Origin: Undibacterium hunanense | GTDB lineage: Bacteria; Pseudomonadota; Gammaproteobacteria; Burkholderiales; Burkholderiaceae_D | Length of the DNA stretch: 64,000 nt | Direction: 5' to 3' | Assembly (NCBI RefSeq): GCF_014284335.1 | Contig: NZ_JACOGF010000003.1 | Span: forward strand, 248,001 to 312,000 | Shown: piece by piece, positions 8,011 to 17,843 of the stretch | Layout of the letters: the number at the start of each line of letters is the position of its first letter | Numbering within the stretch: position 1 is the first letter of the stretch | Program-made: the position numbers and the translations under genes | The notes under the pieces: model-generated | The model's database searches: none | What the model was told of the DNA's origin: nothing | The model's input: only the letters and a program-made list of their open reading frames with translations

Positions 8011-9546
8011 ATGGCTGGCGCGTATAAAACACCCGGTGTCTATATCGTTGAGAAAAACGCCTTTCCCAACTCGGTAGTTGAAGTTGCTACCGCAGTTCCT
8101 GCCTTCATCGGCTATACCGAGAAAGCAGACAACAAAGGCACTTCGTTGGCAGACAAACCGTGGCGCATTACCTCGATGTCTGAATTCCATGAATATTATG
8201 GATACAGACCCAAAGATCTGTTCGACATTACGGACTTGCCAGCCAAGGAAGAAGGCAAGCCTACACCTGTAAGCGACTTCAAAATTGGCAAGAGCGAATA
8301 TGTGCTGGCCGAAAAAGATCCGCGTTACTTCCTGTACTACAGCATGATGCTGTTTTTCAAAAACGGCGGCGGTGCCTGCTATATCGTCTCTGTCGGCACA
8401 TATGGCCAAAGCATAGAAAAACCGAAACTGGCTGGCGGTATTGATAAGCTGCTCAAAGAGCAGGAGCCAACCATGGTCGTCATCCCGGACGCCGTGTCCC
8501 TGGCTGAAGCAGACTGCATCGCCTTGCAACAGGCCAGCCTCATGCATTGCGGCAGCCAGATGAAAAACCGTTTTTCCATCCTCGACGTATACAACGGCTA
8601 CCGCGACCGCAAAGACCCTGCGGCCGGTGACTGCATCGCCAAATTCCGTAATGCCCTCGGCACCAACTTCCTCAATTTCGGCGCAGCATATTATCCGTGG
8701 ATTGATACATCGATCGTCCAGACATCGGATCTCGATTACAACAACCTGACTGACGTCGCCAAGTTCAAGGAAATTCTGACTGCCGAAGTCAATCAAAGCC
8801 CATTGGCCCAAGACAAGAAAGATAGCATCCTGGCTGTCATCGCCAAGGTCGGCGTCGAAGGCGACCCTAGCAAGCCTGACTATCTGTCCCATGAAGAACT
8901 GCATAAAACGCTGTTCGTGGTCAGCCCTGGCTATGGCAATATCCTGTTGACGATCAAGAAAAAACTGAACTTGCTGCCACCTTCTGGCGCCATGGCCGGT
9001 ATCTACACGTTGGTGGACAATTCTCGCGGCGTCTGGAAAGCACCAGCCAACGTCAGTCTGAATGAAGTCGTGGCACCTGCCGTCAATGTGACCCATGACG
9101 AACAGGAAGACCTGAACGTCACAACTTCCGGCAAATCCATCAATGCCATCCGCCCATTCATAGGCGAAGGCACACTGGTGTGGGGCGCACGTACACTGGA
9201 TGGCAATAGTCTCGACTGGCGCTATATCAACGTACGCCGCACCATGATCATGCTGGAAGAATCGGTACGTCTGGCCAGCAAAGCTTTTGTATTTGAACCC
9301 AATGTGTCTGGCACCTGGGTCACCATGAAAAGCATGATCAGCAATTTCCTGAATGGCATATGGAAACGCGGTGGTCTGGCTGGTGCGAGTCCGGAAGATG
9401 CATTCAGTGTCCATGTCGGCCTGGGTGAAACCATGACACCGGAAGATATCCTGGAAGGCATCATGCGCATTACCGTGCTGGTTGCACTCAGCCGTCCTGC
9501 CGAATTTATTGAAATCACGTTCCAGCAACAAATGCAAAAATCCTGA
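8011..9546 (+). CDS. Contractile sheath protein of the eCIS
   Basis: The 511-residue phage tail sheath family protein has the canonical N-terminus YKTPGVYIVEKNAFPNSVVE and AFIGYTEKA. The C-terminal sheath domain includes GTLVWGARTLDG, WRYINVRRTMIMLEESV and VFEPNV. Sheath subunits polymerise around the tube and contract to drive injection. The AAGGA ribosome site before ATG is strong. Only one sheath gene is present, unlike Afp/PVC clusters, which have several sheath paralogues (Pvc2-4). This fits the simpler AlgoCIS/T6SS-iv-type layout. A long open frame on the opposite strand is a codon-bias shadow. Confidence 0.95.
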   Translation: MAGAYKTPGVYIVEKNAFPNSVVEVATAVPAFIGYTEKADNKGTSLADKPWRITSMSEFHEYYGYRPKDLFDITDLPAKEEGKPTPVSDFKIGKSEYVLAEKDPRYFLYYSMMLFFKNGGGACYIVSVGTYGQSIEKPKLAGGIDKLLKEQEPTMVVIPDAVSLAEADCIALQQASLMHCGSQMKNRFSILDVYNGYRDRKDPAAGDCIAKFRNALGTNFLNFGAAYYPWIDTSIVQTSDLDYNNLTDVAKFKEILTAEVNQSPLAQDKKDSILAVIAKVGVEGDPSKPDYLSHEELHKTLFVVSPGYGNILLTIKKKLNLLPPSGAMAGIYTLVDNSRGVWKAPANVSLNEVVAPAVNVTHDEQEDLNVTTSGKSINAIRPFIGEGTLVWGARTLDGNSLDWRYINVRRTMIMLEESVRLASKAFVFEPNVSGTWVTMKSMISNFLNGIWKRGGLAGASPEDAFSVHVGLGETMTPEDILEGIMRITVLVALSRPAEFIEITFQQQMQKS

Positions 9547-9635
9547 TCCGGTGTTTTTGATATGGCACCACGGTAGGCAAAAGCTTGCCCTGGTTACATT
9601 TAATTTTATTTATTTATACAAGATAGAGGCAAATT

Positions 9636-10094
9636 ATGGCAGATGACGGAAAAACGCAATCGGCAACAGTATGGCCCATGCCGAAATTCTATTTCAAGGT
9701 AATGTGGGGCAAGAATGAAATGGCGTTTCAGGAAGTATCTGGTCTGGATGTGCAATCCGAAGAGATCAAATATCGTTCCGGAAACAGCCCGATATTTTCA
9801 GTAGTCAAAATGCCCGGCATGAAGAAATACAGCAATATCACCATGAAAAAAGGCGTCTTCAAGGGTGACAACAAGTTCTGGGATTGGCTGGACAAGATCA
9901 AGCTCAACACCATTGAGCGTATCAGTGTGACGATCAGCCTGCTGGATGAAAAAGGTAAAGACACGATGATCTGGGAACTGAGCAATGCCTGGCCAACCAA
10001 GATCACCAGCACAGACCTGAAGTCAGAAGGCAATGAAGTGGCGATAGAAACCATAGAAATCGTGCACGAAGGCCTGACCATCAAGAATGCTTAA
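9636..10094 (+). CDS. eCIS inner tube protein 1 (gp19/Hcp-like)
   Basis: The 152-residue phage T4 gp19-like tube protein carries the family motifs FYFKVMWG, FQEVSGLDVQSE, SNITMKKGVFKGDN, and an end of EVAIETIEIVHEGLTI. Tube subunits stack as hexameric rings inside the sheath. A separate ribosome site (ATAGAGG) after an 89-bp spacer suggests independent, high translation, as expected of the major tube subunit. It corresponds to Pvc1/Afp1. Confidence 0.93.
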   Translation: MADDGKTQSATVWPMPKFYFKVMWGKNEMAFQEVSGLDVQSEEIKYRSGNSPIFSVVKMPGMKKYSNITMKKGVFKGDNKFWDWLDKIKLNTIERISVTISLLDEKGKDTMIWELSNAWPTKITSTDLKSEGNEVAIETIEIVHEGLTIKNA

Positions 10095-10114
10095 TGGTCA
10101 ATGATTAATGACCA
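10095..10114 (+). promoter_or_regulatory. Hairpin covering the start codon of tube protein 2
   Basis: TGGTCA and TGACCA form an inverted repeat around an 8-base loop. The downstream ATG (10108-10110) lies inside it, and no good Shine-Dalgarno sequence is visible. In the transcript this could lower initiation on the second tube gene. The regulatory role is inference. Confidence 0.35.
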
Positions 10115-10599
10115 ATGACTTTTTTGATAATGGGTATCCACCGCCAGCGTTCTACTTTTCAGTAACGATTGGTAATGGTATCCAGGTTCCCGATACTTCG
10201 TTCAGCGAAGTGTCGGGAATTGGCACAGAAATTGAAACTGAATCAGTGGTGGAAGGTGGTGAAAACCGCTTTGTGCATCAGTTGCCGTTAAAGATGAAAC
10301 ACGGCAATCTGGAGCTCAAACGCGGGATTGCCACCCTTCAGTCACCGCTGGTGGTCTGGTGCAAGGCGGTACTGGAGGGTGAATTCATGCAATTGATCGT
10401 TCCTCAAACGATCATTGTCAATCTTAAAAGTAACACTATGGCACCCGGCAGTACAACAGCAACCGAAGTACTCAGAACCTGGGAGTTCTTTGGTGCCTAT
10501 CCGATCAAGTGGGATGTGGAAAGCTTTAGTTCTACCAAAAATGATGTCGCAATCGAGAAAATCACATTCAGTTATACCTATTCACAACGCACCAAATAG
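10108..10599 (+). CDS. eCIS inner tube protein 2 (baseplate-proximal, Pvc5-like)
   Basis: The 163-residue second gp19-family protein carries FYFSVTIGNG, FSEVSGIGTEIETE, HGNLELKRGI and an end of DVAIEKITFSYTYS. In PVC-type particles a second tube protein forms the ring(s) joining the tube to the baseplate and is far less abundant than tube protein 1. The weak, hairpin-enclosed start is consistent with lower expression. It is downstream of tube 1 by 13 bp. Confidence 0.9.
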   Translation: MTNDFFDNGYPPPAFYFSVTIGNGIQVPDTSFSEVSGIGTEIETESVVEGGENRFVHQLPLKMKHGNLELKRGIATLQSPLVVWCKAVLEGEFMQLIVPQTIIVNLKSNTMAPGSTTATEVLRTWEFFGAYPIKWDVESFSSTKNDVAIEKITFSYTYSQRTK

Positions 10600-10613
10600 A
10601 TCAGGAGCATGAT

Positions 10614-10778
10614 ATGTCAATCGAAATCAAACAACTGCTGATCAAATCCACCATCGTGCAGCGTGAAACCCGGGATACAGAAATCAATCTCCAGGAAAAA
10701 CAGGTACTGAAAGACGAAATTCTGCTTGAATGCAAACAATTGATTGCATCCCTGTTACGTGAACGCGGGGAGCGCTGA
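10614..10778 (+). CDS. DUF5908 small eCIS protein (Pvc6-like)
   Basis: A 54-residue product starts MSIEIKQLLIKSTIVQ and ends in a charged amphipathic helix (LKDEILLECKQLIASLL). An AGGAG ribosome site precedes the ATG by 6 bases, and the stop is 2 bases before the next start. Small proteins of this kind (DUF5908) are a constant member of eCIS clusters between the tube and LysM genes. Their molecular role is not firmly established; a chaperone or baseplate accessory role is possible. Confidence 0.85.
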   Translation: MSIEIKQLLIKSTIVQRETRDTEINLQEKQVLKDEILLECKQLIASLLRERGER

Positions 10779-10780
10779 TT

Positions 10781-11485
10781 ATGCCACTGCCAGCACCAGC
10801 CGCTTCCGCGTCAGGACAAAAAACCCTGCTGACCATATCCCCCTGTACGGTCTCCACTGAGGGAACCATCAGCGTAGACAGCAGCCGTACTGCGTTTACG
10901 GCTCTGATGAATCCGTCCGGGTATGGTCATGATTTTACGATCCGGTATTCAAAAAATCAGGCCTTGGGTCAACCTGGAAATGAAACAAAATTCTCTGCCA
11001 GTCAGCCTGAAAAACTGACCCTGAAAGAAATGGTACTGGACGGGACAGGTGCCGTACCTGGCACGACCCAGACCGTCATCCAGCAGATTGATGCCTTGCG
11101 CAACACCGTGTACACCTATGTCGGCTCCAAGCATGAGGCCCCCATAGTGCAGGTGGTATGGGGAATGCTGATTTTCTATGGCCGTGTTGAAGGTTTGAAA
11201 TTTGACTACACCCTGTTCAAACCCAGCGGTGAACCGCTGCGCGCCAAGGTCACGCTGACGTTTATCGAATACACCAGTGCCGCCGAAATCGTCAAGGAGA
11301 CCAAGCTCAACTCTCCCGACCTGACGCATCTGGTAGAAGTCAAGGCGGGCGATACCCTGCCCCTTTTATGCTACAAAATTTATCGCGATTGTTCGTATTA
11401 CCAGGAAGTAGCCCGCATCAACCGCCTGACCTGTTTCAGAACCTTGCAGCCTGGAATGAAATTACGTTTTCCTCCGCTTTCATAG
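10781..11485 (+). CDS. eCIS tube/baseplate adaptor with LysM domain (Pvc7-like)
   Basis: The 234-residue protein has an N-terminal 'CIS tube' domain (about residues 30-175, including NPSGYGHDFTIRYSK and GRVEGLKFDYTLFKPSGEPLRA). A C-terminal LysM module at about 182-232 includes VKAGDTLPLLCYKIY and LQPGMKLRFP. In contractile tails this protein links the tube to the spike, like T4 gp53 or phage LysM tail proteins. It is directly downstream of the DUF5908 gene and upstream of the spike gene. Confidence 0.9.
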   Translation: MPLPAPAASASGQKTLLTISPCTVSTEGTISVDSSRTAFTALMNPSGYGHDFTIRYSKNQALGQPGNETKFSASQPEKLTLKEMVLDGTGAVPGTTQTVIQQIDALRNTVYTYVGSKHEAPIVQVVWGMLIFYGRVEGLKFDYTLFKPSGEPLRAKVTLTFIEYTSAAEIVKETKLNSPDLTHLVEVKAGDTLPLLCYKIYRDCSYYQEVARINRLTCFRTLQPGMKLRFPPLS

Positions 11486-11539
11486 CGTAAGCCTGTCTAA
11501 GCAGATACGCTGAAATGATTTTTCAAGAAAAGAAAGCAG

Positions 11540-13330
11540 ATGGCAAATTCCCCATTTACAAATAGCACTGGTGTTCTGACCTTGTCCATCACCTGCGATG
11601 GCAAGCCAATTCCTGACGCGGCGCAAGTCGTATCAGTTGAGACGAATCACAGTACTAACCGCATACCCACAGCCATCATCACCGTGCTGGATGGCGACAT
11701 GCCGAATGGCCTTTTCCCTCTTGCTGATGGCGGAAATTTCAAACCAGGCACCAAGATTGTGATCAGTGCTGGCTATGACCTCACGACGCAAGTCATTTTC
11801 ACCGGCGTAGTGATTAAACATTCCGTCAAAATTACTGGCGACAATTATGCACGGCTGGTCATAGAATGCCGCGACCAGGCGCTGGCAATGACAGTGGGCC
11901 GCAAAAACGCCAATTTCGTCGAGCAGACCGACAGCGACATCATGACCTCGCTGATCGGTAACTATCCCGGCCTGACTGCCGACGTGGCAGCAACCACAGT
12001 CACCTATAAAGAACTGGTTCAATACTATGTAACTGACTGGGACTATATGATGGCACGGGCCGAGGTCAACGGCTTCCTGGTGATCGTTGATGCCGGTACG
12101 GTCAGTATCAAGGCACCGCAGACCTCGGCTGCACCTGTCCTGACGCTGACCTATGGTATTGATCTGATGGAGTTTCATGCCGAACTCGACGCACGCTGGC
12201 AGCTCAGCAACGTCACCAGCACTAGCTGGGATATGGCAACCCAGGCTATCGTCAAGGGAACTGCAACACCTACTACCCTGACTAGCCAGGGTGATATCGC
12301 TGCCGCGGAGCTGGCCAAAGTGCTGGGCGTCGCCGATTTTGGCTTGCAATCAGCCGCCAACCTCGAATCTGCAACACTGACCAACTGGGCCAAGGCGCAG
12401 CAATTGAAATCCGGCTTGTCGAGAATACGCGGCAGAATGCGCTATCAGGGCAGTGCCGTTACCAAACCTGGCGTGGTGCTGGAACTGAAAAGCGTAGGCA
12501 AACATTTTAATGGCAACGTGCTGGCTACCAACGTCTTTCATCACCTGATCGATGGCAACTGGGTGACAGAAGTTGAATTTGGTATGCCCCCGTATTGGTT
12601 CACGGAAGATTACCAGACCCATGCACCTGAGGCAGCGGGCTGGACATCCGGTGTATGCGGCCTGCATATTGGAGTCGTCCTGAAACTGGAAGGCGACCCG
12701 GAAAATCAATACAAAATCCAGGTTTCCGTCCCCTTGATGAATGCACAGACAGTCGGCGTATGGGCGCGGTTTGCCAGCTTCTATGGCTCGGCAGGGTTTG
12801 GTGCTTTCATCATTCCTGAAATCGGCGATGAAGTGATATTGGGATTTTTTAATAACGACCCTTCCTGCCCGGTGATACTGGGTAGTCTGTACAGCAGCAA
12901 GCATACGCCCGCTTATACGCTTCAGGATGTGAATAACTACAAGGCACTGGTGACACGCAGCAAACTCAAGATGGAATTCGATGAAGAGAAAAAAGTCATC
13001 ACGTTGATTACCCCGGCCAACAACAAGATAGTCATCAGTGACGATACCAAGTCCATTCTCTTGCAAGACGAGAACATGAACAAGGTGGAATTGAGCCCAA
13101 GCGGCATCTTGCTGGATAGCCCGAAAGACATCACCATCAATGCAGCAGGAAAAATCACGATCACCGCCGTGCAAAATGTGGATACAACGGCGCAGATGGA
13201 TGTCACGACAAAAGGTCTGAATATCACCAGTACTGCAAATATAGGCTTCACGGCCAAAGGAACAGCTACCGCAGAGTTATCTGCCAGCGGCCAGACCACC
13301 GTGCGCGGCGCCATCGTGATGATTAACTGA
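11540..13330 (+). CDS. VgrG-like central spike protein of the eCIS (Pvc8-like)
   Basis: The 596-residue protein has an N-terminal gpD/VgrG-like domain (about residues 1-340), a gp5-type OB-fold at about 370-455 (VSVPLMNAQTVGVWARFASFYG, IPEIGDEVILGFFNNDPSCP), and a C-terminal beta-helical spike (repeating TINAAGKITIT, TTKGLNITSTANI). It forms the trimeric needle at the tube tip. There is no extra C-terminal toxin domain. Spacing to the PAAR gene is 14 bp, with GGAGAA as ribosome site. Confidence 0.93.
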   Translation: MANSPFTNSTGVLTLSITCDGKPIPDAAQVVSVETNHSTNRIPTAIITVLDGDMPNGLFPLADGGNFKPGTKIVISAGYDLTTQVIFTGVVIKHSVKITGDNYARLVIECRDQALAMTVGRKNANFVEQTDSDIMTSLIGNYPGLTADVAATTVTYKELVQYYVTDWDYMMARAEVNGFLVIVDAGTVSIKAPQTSAAPVLTLTYGIDLMEFHAELDARWQLSNVTSTSWDMATQAIVKGTATPTTLTSQGDIAAAELAKVLGVADFGLQSAANLESATLTNWAKAQQLKSGLSRIRGRMRYQGSAVTKPGVVLELKSVGKHFNGNVLATNVFHHLIDGNWVTEVEFGMPPYWFTEDYQTHAPEAAGWTSGVCGLHIGVVLKLEGDPENQYKIQVSVPLMNAQTVGVWARFASFYGSAGFGAFIIPEIGDEVILGFFNNDPSCPVILGSLYSSKHTPAYTLQDVNNYKALVTRSKLKMEFDEEKKVITLITPANNKIVISDDTKSILLQDENMNKVELSPSGILLDSPKDITINAAGKITITAVQNVDTTAQMDVTTKGLNITSTANIGFTAKGTATAELSASGQTTVRGAIVMIN

Positions 13331-13344
13331 AACGGAGAAAAGCG

Positions 13345-13644
13345 ATGCCCCCAGCCGCACGTATTACAGATATGCATGTATGCCCGATGGTCACGCCCGG
13401 CTTGCCACCGATCCCGCATGTCGGCGGCCCTATCAGTGGCCCCTGTGTTCCTACCGTGCTGATTGGTGGTTTACCAGCTGCTGTGGTGGGCGACATGTGC
13501 GTCTGCGTCGGGCCTCCTGACACCATCGTCAAGGGATCGATGACAGTATTTATAGGGAAAATGCCCTCCGCCAGGATAGGGGACAATACAGCCCATGGCG
13601 GCAATATCGTCTTTGGTTTTCCAACTGTCATCATCGGTGGCTAG
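13345..13644 (+). CDS. PAAR-repeat tip protein of the eCIS
   Basis: A 99-residue stand-alone PAAR protein starts MPPAARITDMHVCPM and shows the repeated Gly/Pro/His pattern (PHVGGPI, ARIGDNTAHGG). The cysteine and histidine positions suit the metal site at the tip of the cone. It sharpens the VgrG spike. There is no C-terminal effector extension. Confidence 0.93.
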   Translation: MPPAARITDMHVCPMVTPGLPPIPHVGGPISGPCVPTVLIGGLPAAVVGDMCVCVGPPDTIVKGSMTVFIGKMPSARIGDNTAHGGNIVFGFPTVIIGG

Positions 13645-13659
13645 GCGCAAATCGGAATC

Positions 13660-14079
13660 ATGACCATGGAAAACAATGCTTCATTTTTAGGTACAGGCTG
13701 GAGCTTCCCTCCTGAATTCAGCCGGCGTGGCAACGTCAGGATGATCAGCGCCGAAGAAGACATCCATCAAAGCCTGTTGATACTGATATCCACCACACCG
13801 GGGGAGAGAGTCATGCAGCCCAATTTCGGCTGCGGGCTGAAAGCACAGATCTACGAAAACCTGAATGAAAGCACCATTACCGTACTGAAAGACCTGATAC
13901 GACGCGCCGTCATTTTCTATGAACCCAGGGTTGTACTGGAAGCGATAGAAACAGATCACAGTTACATCTATGAAGGACGGCTGAATATCGAACTGATTTA
14001 CCGCATCGTCACAACCAACACCCGCCATAACCTGGTGTACCCCTTCTATTTCCGGGAAGGTACCGATGTCCAGGAATAA
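13660..14079 (+). CDS. gp25/GPW-like baseplate wedge protein (Pvc9-like)
   Basis: The 139-residue gp25 family protein has the diagnostic block SAEEDIHQSLLILISTTPGERVMQPNFGCGL, including the EDI-x-Q-S-L start, and later RRAVIFYEPRV. In contractile tails gp25 nucleates sheath assembly at the baseplate. ATG choices at 13660 and 13666 are 6 bases apart; the first is used here. Confidence 0.93.
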   Translation: MTMENNASFLGTGWSFPPEFSRRGNVRMISAEEDIHQSLLILISTTPGERVMQPNFGCGLKAQIYENLNESTITVLKDLIRRAVIFYEPRVVLEAIETDHSYIYEGRLNIELIYRIVTTNTRHNLVYPFYFREGTDVQE

Positions 14080-14094
14080 GCATGAGGTGCTGAC

Positions 14095-17000
14095 GTGACA
14101 CAGCCCAGACTCTTGATCAGTGATGGCCGCAGCCAGGCGCAACGTCGTTCGCCGGCCTTGAGCGGTGACTACTTCAAACTCAATGAAATGCGTTTTGAAG
14201 AATTGCTGACCATGGCAGTCGATTACGCCAGCATGGTCAAGTTCTATCAGCTTGATCTCAGCGAAGACGGTCACTGGCAGCAATATTTCCATGCAGATGA
14301 AGTTGTCTTGCTGGCGAATATCCTGTCGCTGGACCTGAAGCAACTGGCGATGCGCTTTGAACAAAGATTGCAAAGCTACAGCCCGGGCAAGGCTTGGTAT
14401 CAGCATGACCTGACGATAGAGTTTCCACAAATCTGCTCCATCCCGCTGGATTCGCCATTGCTGCTGGCACGGTTGCTGGAATACTGGCTGTCTTGCGCCA
14501 AGCGGACAGATGGCCGCACCGGTTATGAAATCACCAAATTACTGGAAAGCATACTGCGTGGCCTGAATAAGGAAATGCTGGCCATGCTGGAACTGGAAGC
14601 CGAAATCAGCGCCCAGGATGCCACCTCAGCGCACAGCCCTTCCGCCTTGCCACTGCTGAATACACTGGCAGTCAAGCCTGCCAACCTGCAGGATAAAAAA
14701 GCTGGCAGCGCACATACCGTCACCGAGACACGCAGTTATTTTCATGCGTTTTCACAAGCCATACAGATAGTTCAAAACGGTGTACGGCATCTGCTGCCAC
14801 AATCTATGGCCAGTCAGGAACATGATCCTGGCAGCAGCCTGCTGATTACCTTCATACAGTTGTTCCAAAAGCTGCAAATACGCCTGAATCAATTCGGGCA
14901 AGCGCATCTGGATTTTTATTATCACCAGATGCTGAAAATGGAGCAGCGCCCACACCGTTCCGACTATACATTTATAGTCATCCAGCCGAAGCCGGGTGTA
15001 CGTCAGATTTTTGTTGAGAAAGCCACTGAATTCATCGCCGGCATCGACAAGAACCAGCATGAAATCACCTATGCCAACGAAGAAGCAGTCACCCTGAATG
15101 ATGCAAAAATCACGGCACTGCATACCCTTTTCTTTGACCAGCGCACGATAAATCGTCGTCTTGAATCAGTCTCCTGTCATACCCAGCCTATCAATGCACT
15201 GGCAGATGGCAGCGATGAAAAAGACCATGAGAAGCTACCACCGCTTCCCTTAATGGGCGCGCCCAAACCTGGCGAGCGAAACTATGGCGCCACGGCAGCC
15301 CGATTCGGCTTTGCCATTGCCAGCAAGACGCTGTTATTGCGCGAGGGCCAGCGCCGCGTCCGCATTTTATTGCAATACCAAAACACGACTGATCAGACCA
15401 TAGAAGACTGCCTGCGCCGTTTTGCGCAAGAAAATGCGCACGAGTACGATGCTTCACAGAGTGAAGCAGTGCGCATGAACGATATTTTCGTCAAGCTGTT
15501 GCGTGGCATGTTCCGTATTTCACTGACCACGGCCACTGGCTGGTACCGCGTGACTGAATATCGCCCTGAATATACTGGCCTCAATCCCGCCATTGGCCGC
15601 GATTGCCTGTCCATAGAATTTTCCCTGCCACCTGAAGTTGCCGCCATTTGCAATTACAAGGCCAGCCTGCACGGCGATAATTATGAGACAGATTTGCCGG
15701 TGGCACGGTTTGAAATGACCGAAAATGAATATCGCTACCCCTATGATTTGCTGAAAAGCTGGGTCTTGCGCCACATTCGCCTGGAAGTCGATGTGCAGGG
15801 TTGCAGGCAGCTATTGCTGCACAATCAGATTGGCCAGTTAAGTGCCATGTCACCTTTCATGCCGTTTGGCCCTTTGCCGAATGTCGGTTCTTATCTGATA
15901 GTCGGTTGTGAAGAAATACTCAGCAAACAACTGGATGATGCAGAAATCAAGGTGGAATGGAATGGCCTGCCTACCAATCTGGGAGGTATTGCTGCTTATT
16001 ACCGTGGTTACGCGCATCCCATGAAGAGTGGTGAAGTGCTGGCCAGTGTCTCCGTCCTGTCCGGTGGCAAATGGATAAAGGGCCTGGAAGACATCACCCT
16101 GTTTGATGAAATGGCACGCGACGACGGCAGCCAGAGTAGTCAACTGGCACCTGACAGTGTGTTGTCGTATCAATCTGCATTGCAATTTTACAAACCGCTG
16201 CCTTACAACACCAGTGATGCGGCCCTGCAAAATTTCTCTTACACGCCAGCGACGATGGCCGGTTTGTTCAAGCTGACCCTGGAAGCACCTGAAGGCGCAT
16301 TTGGACACCAGGAATATCCTATGCTGTTAGCCCAGATCCTGACCGACAACGCCAGACAAAAGAGAGCAAGTCTGGCGCAGGCCTTGCCCAATCCGCCCTA
16401 TACCCCACAAATCAGTAGCATAGTACTGAATTACAAGGCGCATTCCACCATCCGTTTTGAACAAAGCCGCTTGGTGGAACAAAGGGCAACGCAAGACAAG
16501 ATGGTACATCTGCACCCTCTTGGTACAGAAACCATGGTCGCAATCAATTCCCGCGCCATCTATCAGATACCGCAATACGATTATCCGGCCAATCTTTTCA
16601 TCGGATTACAGGGAAGTGATCTGAGTGGTGCCCTGACCCTGTATTTTTACCTGCGCGAAGATTCCTTGCCCATGACCCGCATCAAAGACAGCGGGCTGTC
16701 ATGGTGGTACCTGTCAGGCAATAGCTGGCAAAAACTGGACAGGGCAAACATCATTGATGATTCTACCGATGGTTTTATGACCAGCGGTATAGTCAGTCTT
16801 AATTTGCCAGACGATATAAACATCAGCAACACCATCATGCCTGCCGGTGTACATTGGCTGCGTGTTTCGGCCAATGAAGGCATGGAACGCTTTTGCAGTG
16901 TGTATTCTGTTTATGCACAGGCACTCGAGGTCACCTGGTGCGCCAACCAGGCCAACAAAGCCAGCGCGGTATTGCCTGCCATGAGTATCACCCGCAGCAA

Positions 17001-17841
17001 GCAAAATATTCCTGGCATTGACCGTGTCATACAAATACGTCATTCAGTAGGTGGTAAAAGTGCGGAAACAGTCAAACGTTTCCGCACCCGCGTCAGCGAA
17101 AGATTGCGACACAAGAACCGTGCACTGACCGCCAGTGATTATGAATTATTGATACTGGAACAGTTTCCCGAAATTCATAAGGTGAAATGCTTTGCCAACC
17201 TGTCCAGCGATATGGACCCGGCCAAACGTCTGCGTGGCGGTCAGATATTGATCGTCCCCCTGCCCTATCTGAACAAGGGTGGACACTTTAATCAGCGCCC
17301 TTTGCTGAGCGGCCACCTGATACACGAAGTACAGCAGTTCATTGAAACCTGCGCCCCGCCTTTTACCAAAGTCAGTGTGGAAAATCCGGTGTACGAAGAA
17401 ATCCAGATTCGTTGCCAGATCAAACTCAAGTCAGGGCTGCGTGGTGGCTGGTACAGCAATCAGATCAATCAGTATCTATGTGATTTTCTGTCACCCTGGC
17501 ATCCGGTCGGGTATCAACAGCATTTTGGCTGGTGCATACGTGAGCATGACCTTATTTCCTTTTTGCTGGATCTTGACTATGTCGAAGCAGTGACCGGCTT
17601 TTCCATGCTGCATATCACTCCAACCGGACAAGGCACTGACCTGCGTTTCAGGATGGATGACAATGCAAGAAATGAACATGGCGCAAAAAGTTTATATCCC
17701 ATTTATCCGTGGAGTATTGCCGTGCCCATGAATCAGCACTGGATTGTGTTGCAGGACGAATTTGAATCAGCCGATCCGAAACCCGTGGGTATCAATGAAT
17801 TGAGAATTGGCTCCACCTTTATTATTCCGTCAAGGAAATAG
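14095..17841 (+). CDS. Large baseplate J-like wedge protein (Pvc11-like)
   Basis: The 1248-residue protein starts from a GTG preceded by AGGTG. It has an extended N-terminal region with alternating helix and strand. A baseplate-J-like segment at about residues 980-1040 (SVGGKSAETVKRFRTRVSERL, then ALTASDYELLILEQFPEIHKVKC) is typical of gp6/Pvc11 wedge proteins. The C-terminal section (VSVENPVYEEIQIRCQIKL, GYQQHFGWCIREHDL) matches the baseplate J C-terminal ring-forming domain. It is longer than phage J proteins, as is common for eCIS wedge proteins. It works with the gp25 protein and the 833-residue protein to build the baseplate. Confidence 0.88.
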   Translation: MTQPRLLISDGRSQAQRRSPALSGDYFKLNEMRFEELLTMAVDYASMVKFYQLDLSEDGHWQQYFHADEVVLLANILSLDLKQLAMRFEQRLQSYSPGKAWYQHDLTIEFPQICSIPLDSPLLLARLLEYWLSCAKRTDGRTGYEITKLLESILRGLNKEMLAMLELEAEISAQDATSAHSPSALPLLNTLAVKPANLQDKKAGSAHTVTETRSYFHAFSQAIQIVQNGVRHLLPQSMASQEHDPGSSLLITFIQLFQKLQIRLNQFGQAHLDFYYHQMLKMEQRPHRSDYTFIVIQPKPGVRQIFVEKATEFIAGIDKNQHEITYANEEAVTLNDAKITALHTLFFDQRTINRRLESVSCHTQPINALADGSDEKDHEKLPPLPLMGAPKPGERNYGATAARFGFAIASKTLLLREGQRRVRILLQYQNTTDQTIEDCLRRFAQENAHEYDASQSEAVRMNDIFVKLLRGMFRISLTTATGWYRVTEYRPEYTGLNPAIGRDCLSIEFSLPPEVAAICNYKASLHGDNYETDLPVARFEMTENEYRYPYDLLKSWVLRHIRLEVDVQGCRQLLLHNQIGQLSAMSPFMPFGPLPNVGSYLIVGCEEILSKQLDDAEIKVEWNGLPTNLGGIAAYYRGYAHPMKSGEVLASVSVLSGGKWIKGLEDITLFDEMARDDGSQSSQLAPDSVLSYQSALQFYKPLPYNTSDAALQNFSYTPATMAGLFKLTLEAPEGAFGHQEYPMLLAQILTDNARQKRASLAQALPNPPYTPQISSIVLNYKAHSTIRFEQSRLVEQRATQDKMVHLHPLGTETMVAINSRAIYQIPQYDYPANLFIGLQGSDLSGALTLYFYLREDSLPMTRIKDSGLSWWYLSGNSWQKLDRANIIDDSTDGFMTSGIVSLNLPDDINISNTIMPAGVHWLRVSANEGMERFCSVYSVYAQALEVTWCANQANKASAVLPAMSITRSKQNIPGIDRVIQIRHSVGGKSAETVKRFRTRVSERLRHKNRALTASDYELLILEQFPEIHKVKCFANLSSDMDPAKRLRGGQILIVPLPYLNKGGHFNQRPLLSGHLIHEVQQFIETCAPPFTKVSVENPVYEEIQIRCQIKLKSGLRGGWYSNQINQYLCDFLSPWHPVGYQQHFGWCIREHDLISFLLDLDYVEAVTGFSMLHITPTGQGTDLRFRMDDNARNEHGAKSLYPIYPWSIAVPMNQHWIVLQDEFESADPKPVGINELRIGSTFIIPSRK

Positions 17842-17843
17842 TT

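Noticed and set aside
7987..9537. 516-codon open frame opposite the sheath gene
   Set aside because: It mirrors the sheath coding sequence, has no ribosome site and a His/Phe-rich composition typical of an antisense shadow.
11633..13174. Two long minus-strand frames over the VgrG-like gene
   Set aside because: Composition and position show antisense shadows; the plus strand encodes an unmistakable VgrG-like protein.
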